DNA from: Bdellovibrio sp. CG10_big_fil_rev_8_21_14_0_10_47_8
Lineage (GTDB): Bacteria; Bdellovibrionota; Bdellovibrionia; Bdellovibrionales; Bdellovibrionaceae
Length of the DNA: 5,529 nt
Assembly (NCBI GenBank): GCA_002773975.1
Contig: PEZR01000051.1
Span: forward strand, 6,046-11,574
Reading direction: 5' to 3'
Numbering within the stretch: the stretch's first letter is position 1; each line of letters starts with the position of its first letter. Shown here piece by piece: positions 4,693-5,529 of this stretch. The notes under the pieces were generated by a model that was not told the origin of the DNA, did not search any database, and saw nothing but the letters and a program-made list of their open reading frames with translations. The position numbers and the translations under genes were made by a program.

Positions 4693-5529
4693 ATCGAAAC
4701 CGGAACAGTTTTATTTATTGTTGGTCTTTTCTATTTCTTGGCTCATGGCCTGACTTTTCTATTTCGCTTTACGCGGATCCCTGACGTGCTGATGTTGGTG
4801 TTTCTTGGAATATTGATTGGACCTCTTTTGAATGTGGTTGAAGTTCAAGACTTTGGTCGCATGGGCTCAGTCATGACTGTGGTGGCCTTGGCCATTATTC
4901 TCTTTGAGAGCGGAACTCAGCTAAAGCTTTCCAGTATGGGGCGAAGTCTCGGGCCGACCTTGGTCCTGACTTTTGTGACCGCTATTATCACAGTGGTGAT
5001 CTTGGCCGTGGGCTTTTTTCCATTTTTGGGGGGAGACTGGGGTCTGGCTTTGTTGACTGGGGCCATTCTGTGCGGGACATCTTCGGCCGTGGTTATTCCT
5101 ATGGTTCAGTCGTTGAAAGTCGGCGAAAAAGCGGGAACAATTCTCGTTCTTGAATCAGCATTGACTGATGTTATTTGTATCGTTTTGACCTTTGCGTTGG
5201 TGGGCTCGATGCAGTCGGGAGCCTTGAGTATTTCAGGCATTTCGGTTCAGGTTTTAAAGTCTCTTGGTTTTGCCGCCGTCGTTGGAGTTCTGGGGGGATT
5301 TATATGGCTCCTGGTTTGGAAAAAAGTGCGGGAGATCCCGACATCGGTTTTTACCACCATCGCCTTTGCCTTTATTTTGTATGGGATTGCCGAGATTCTA
5401 GGAATCAGTGGAGCCATCGCAACACTCTCATTTGGAATTACACTGGCCAATTTGCCCGTGCTCTTTAAAAAATCCAACTTTCCCACGGTCTCTCAGGTGG
5501 AGGGACAATTTTATCAAGAGATCGTGTTT
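4693..5529 (+). CDS. CPA1-type cation:proton antiporter, 3'-partial
   Basis: This frame is open to the last base (279 codons) and encodes an integral membrane protein that would exchange Na+ or K+ for protons across the inner membrane. The first helix is about 5-22 (TVLFIVGLFYFLAHGL), followed by RIPDVLMLVFLGILIGP (28-44), LAIILFESG (66-74), and LLTGAILCGTSSAVVIP (120-136). ESALTDV (154-160) has the expected cation/proton-binding Asp159 of NhaP-like transporters. Further helices follow to about residue 256. Numbering is from ATC at 4693, chosen for its GGAGG site and because the first canonical codon (TTG 4738) would remove most of helix 1. The frame continues back to the zinc-finger stop (TAA 4651-4653) without an ATG, GTG or TTG. 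The remaining transport core and any C-terminal regulatory domain lie outside. It follows the bufferin genes by about 40 nt and could be cotranscribed, but a functional link is not evident. Confidence 0.88.
   Translation, partial: METGTVLFIVGLFYFLAHGLTFLFRFTRIPDVLMLVFLGILIGPLLNVVEVQDFGRMGSVMTVVALAIILFESGTQLKLSSMGRSLGPTLVLTFVTAIITVVILAVGFFPFLGGDWGLALLTGAILCGTSSAVVIPMVQSLKVGEKAGTILVLESALTDVICIVLTFALVGSMQSGALSISGISVQVLKSLGFAAVVGVLGGFIWLLVWKKVREIPTSVFTTIAFAFILYGIAEILGISGAIATLSFGITLANLPVLFKKSNFPTVSQVEGQFYQEIVF

Noticed and set aside
5175..5468. Separate + strand frame inside the antiporter
   Set aside because: It is out of frame with a clear, motif-bearing transporter and encodes no recognisable protein.

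Overview
The window comes from a Gram-negative bacterium. It encodes a Sec-exported small protein, a DoxX-type inner-membrane protein and a proteobacterial-style selD-selU pair. The sequence has moderate G+C by eye and frequent GTG starts. I cannot assign a genus; a proteobacterium or a Bdellovibrionota-like lineage would fit, but this is a low-confidence inference. All supported genes are on the + strand and packed tightly, with one clear intergenic gap (2049-2161). I see no tRNA, rRNA, CRISPR, insertion sequence or phage gene.

Region 1 (1-2048) is a selenium pair. selD (selenophosphate synthetase, 5' end cut by the window edge) overlaps selU/mnmH (tRNA 2-selenouridine synthase) by ATGA. SelD makes selenophosphate and SelU uses it to replace sulfur in 2-thiouridine at the tRNA wobble position. 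No selA, selB or selC is visible here. The SelD active-site residue is an ordinary Cys.

Region 2 (2049-4653) is a bufferin-type operon. Bufferins are secreted, copper-sequestering, ribosomally made modified peptides. The order is a short Cys-containing precursor with a signal peptide (bufA), a DUF692 multinuclear-iron enzyme (bufB), a DUF2063 partner protein (bufC), a DoxX-family membrane protein, and a tiny zf-HC2/anti-sigma-like zinc-finger protein. The genes overlap or nearly touch. The leader ahead of bufA has a possible ECF-type promoter, a perfect 9-bp inverted repeat and a consensus Shine-Dalgarno. A second perfect 9-bp GC-rich inverted repeat lies just inside bufB. The expected sequence of events, by family knowledge, is that BufB/BufC oxidise cysteines of BufA in the cytoplasm, the product leaves by Sec and binds copper outside, and DoxX plus a sigma/anti-sigma switch serve the stress response. 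The sigma factor itself is not in the window.

Region 3 (4654-5529) is the 5' part of a CPA1-type cation:proton antiporter that runs off the window.

The oddest point is that the zinc-finger gene and the antiporter gene both seem to begin upstream of any ATG/GTG/TTG codon in frame. Each has an ATC codon placed just after a Shine-Dalgarno-like sequence. The precursor peptide has a threefold K-N-[N/S]-C-K-[G/N] motif and no EGKCG motif.
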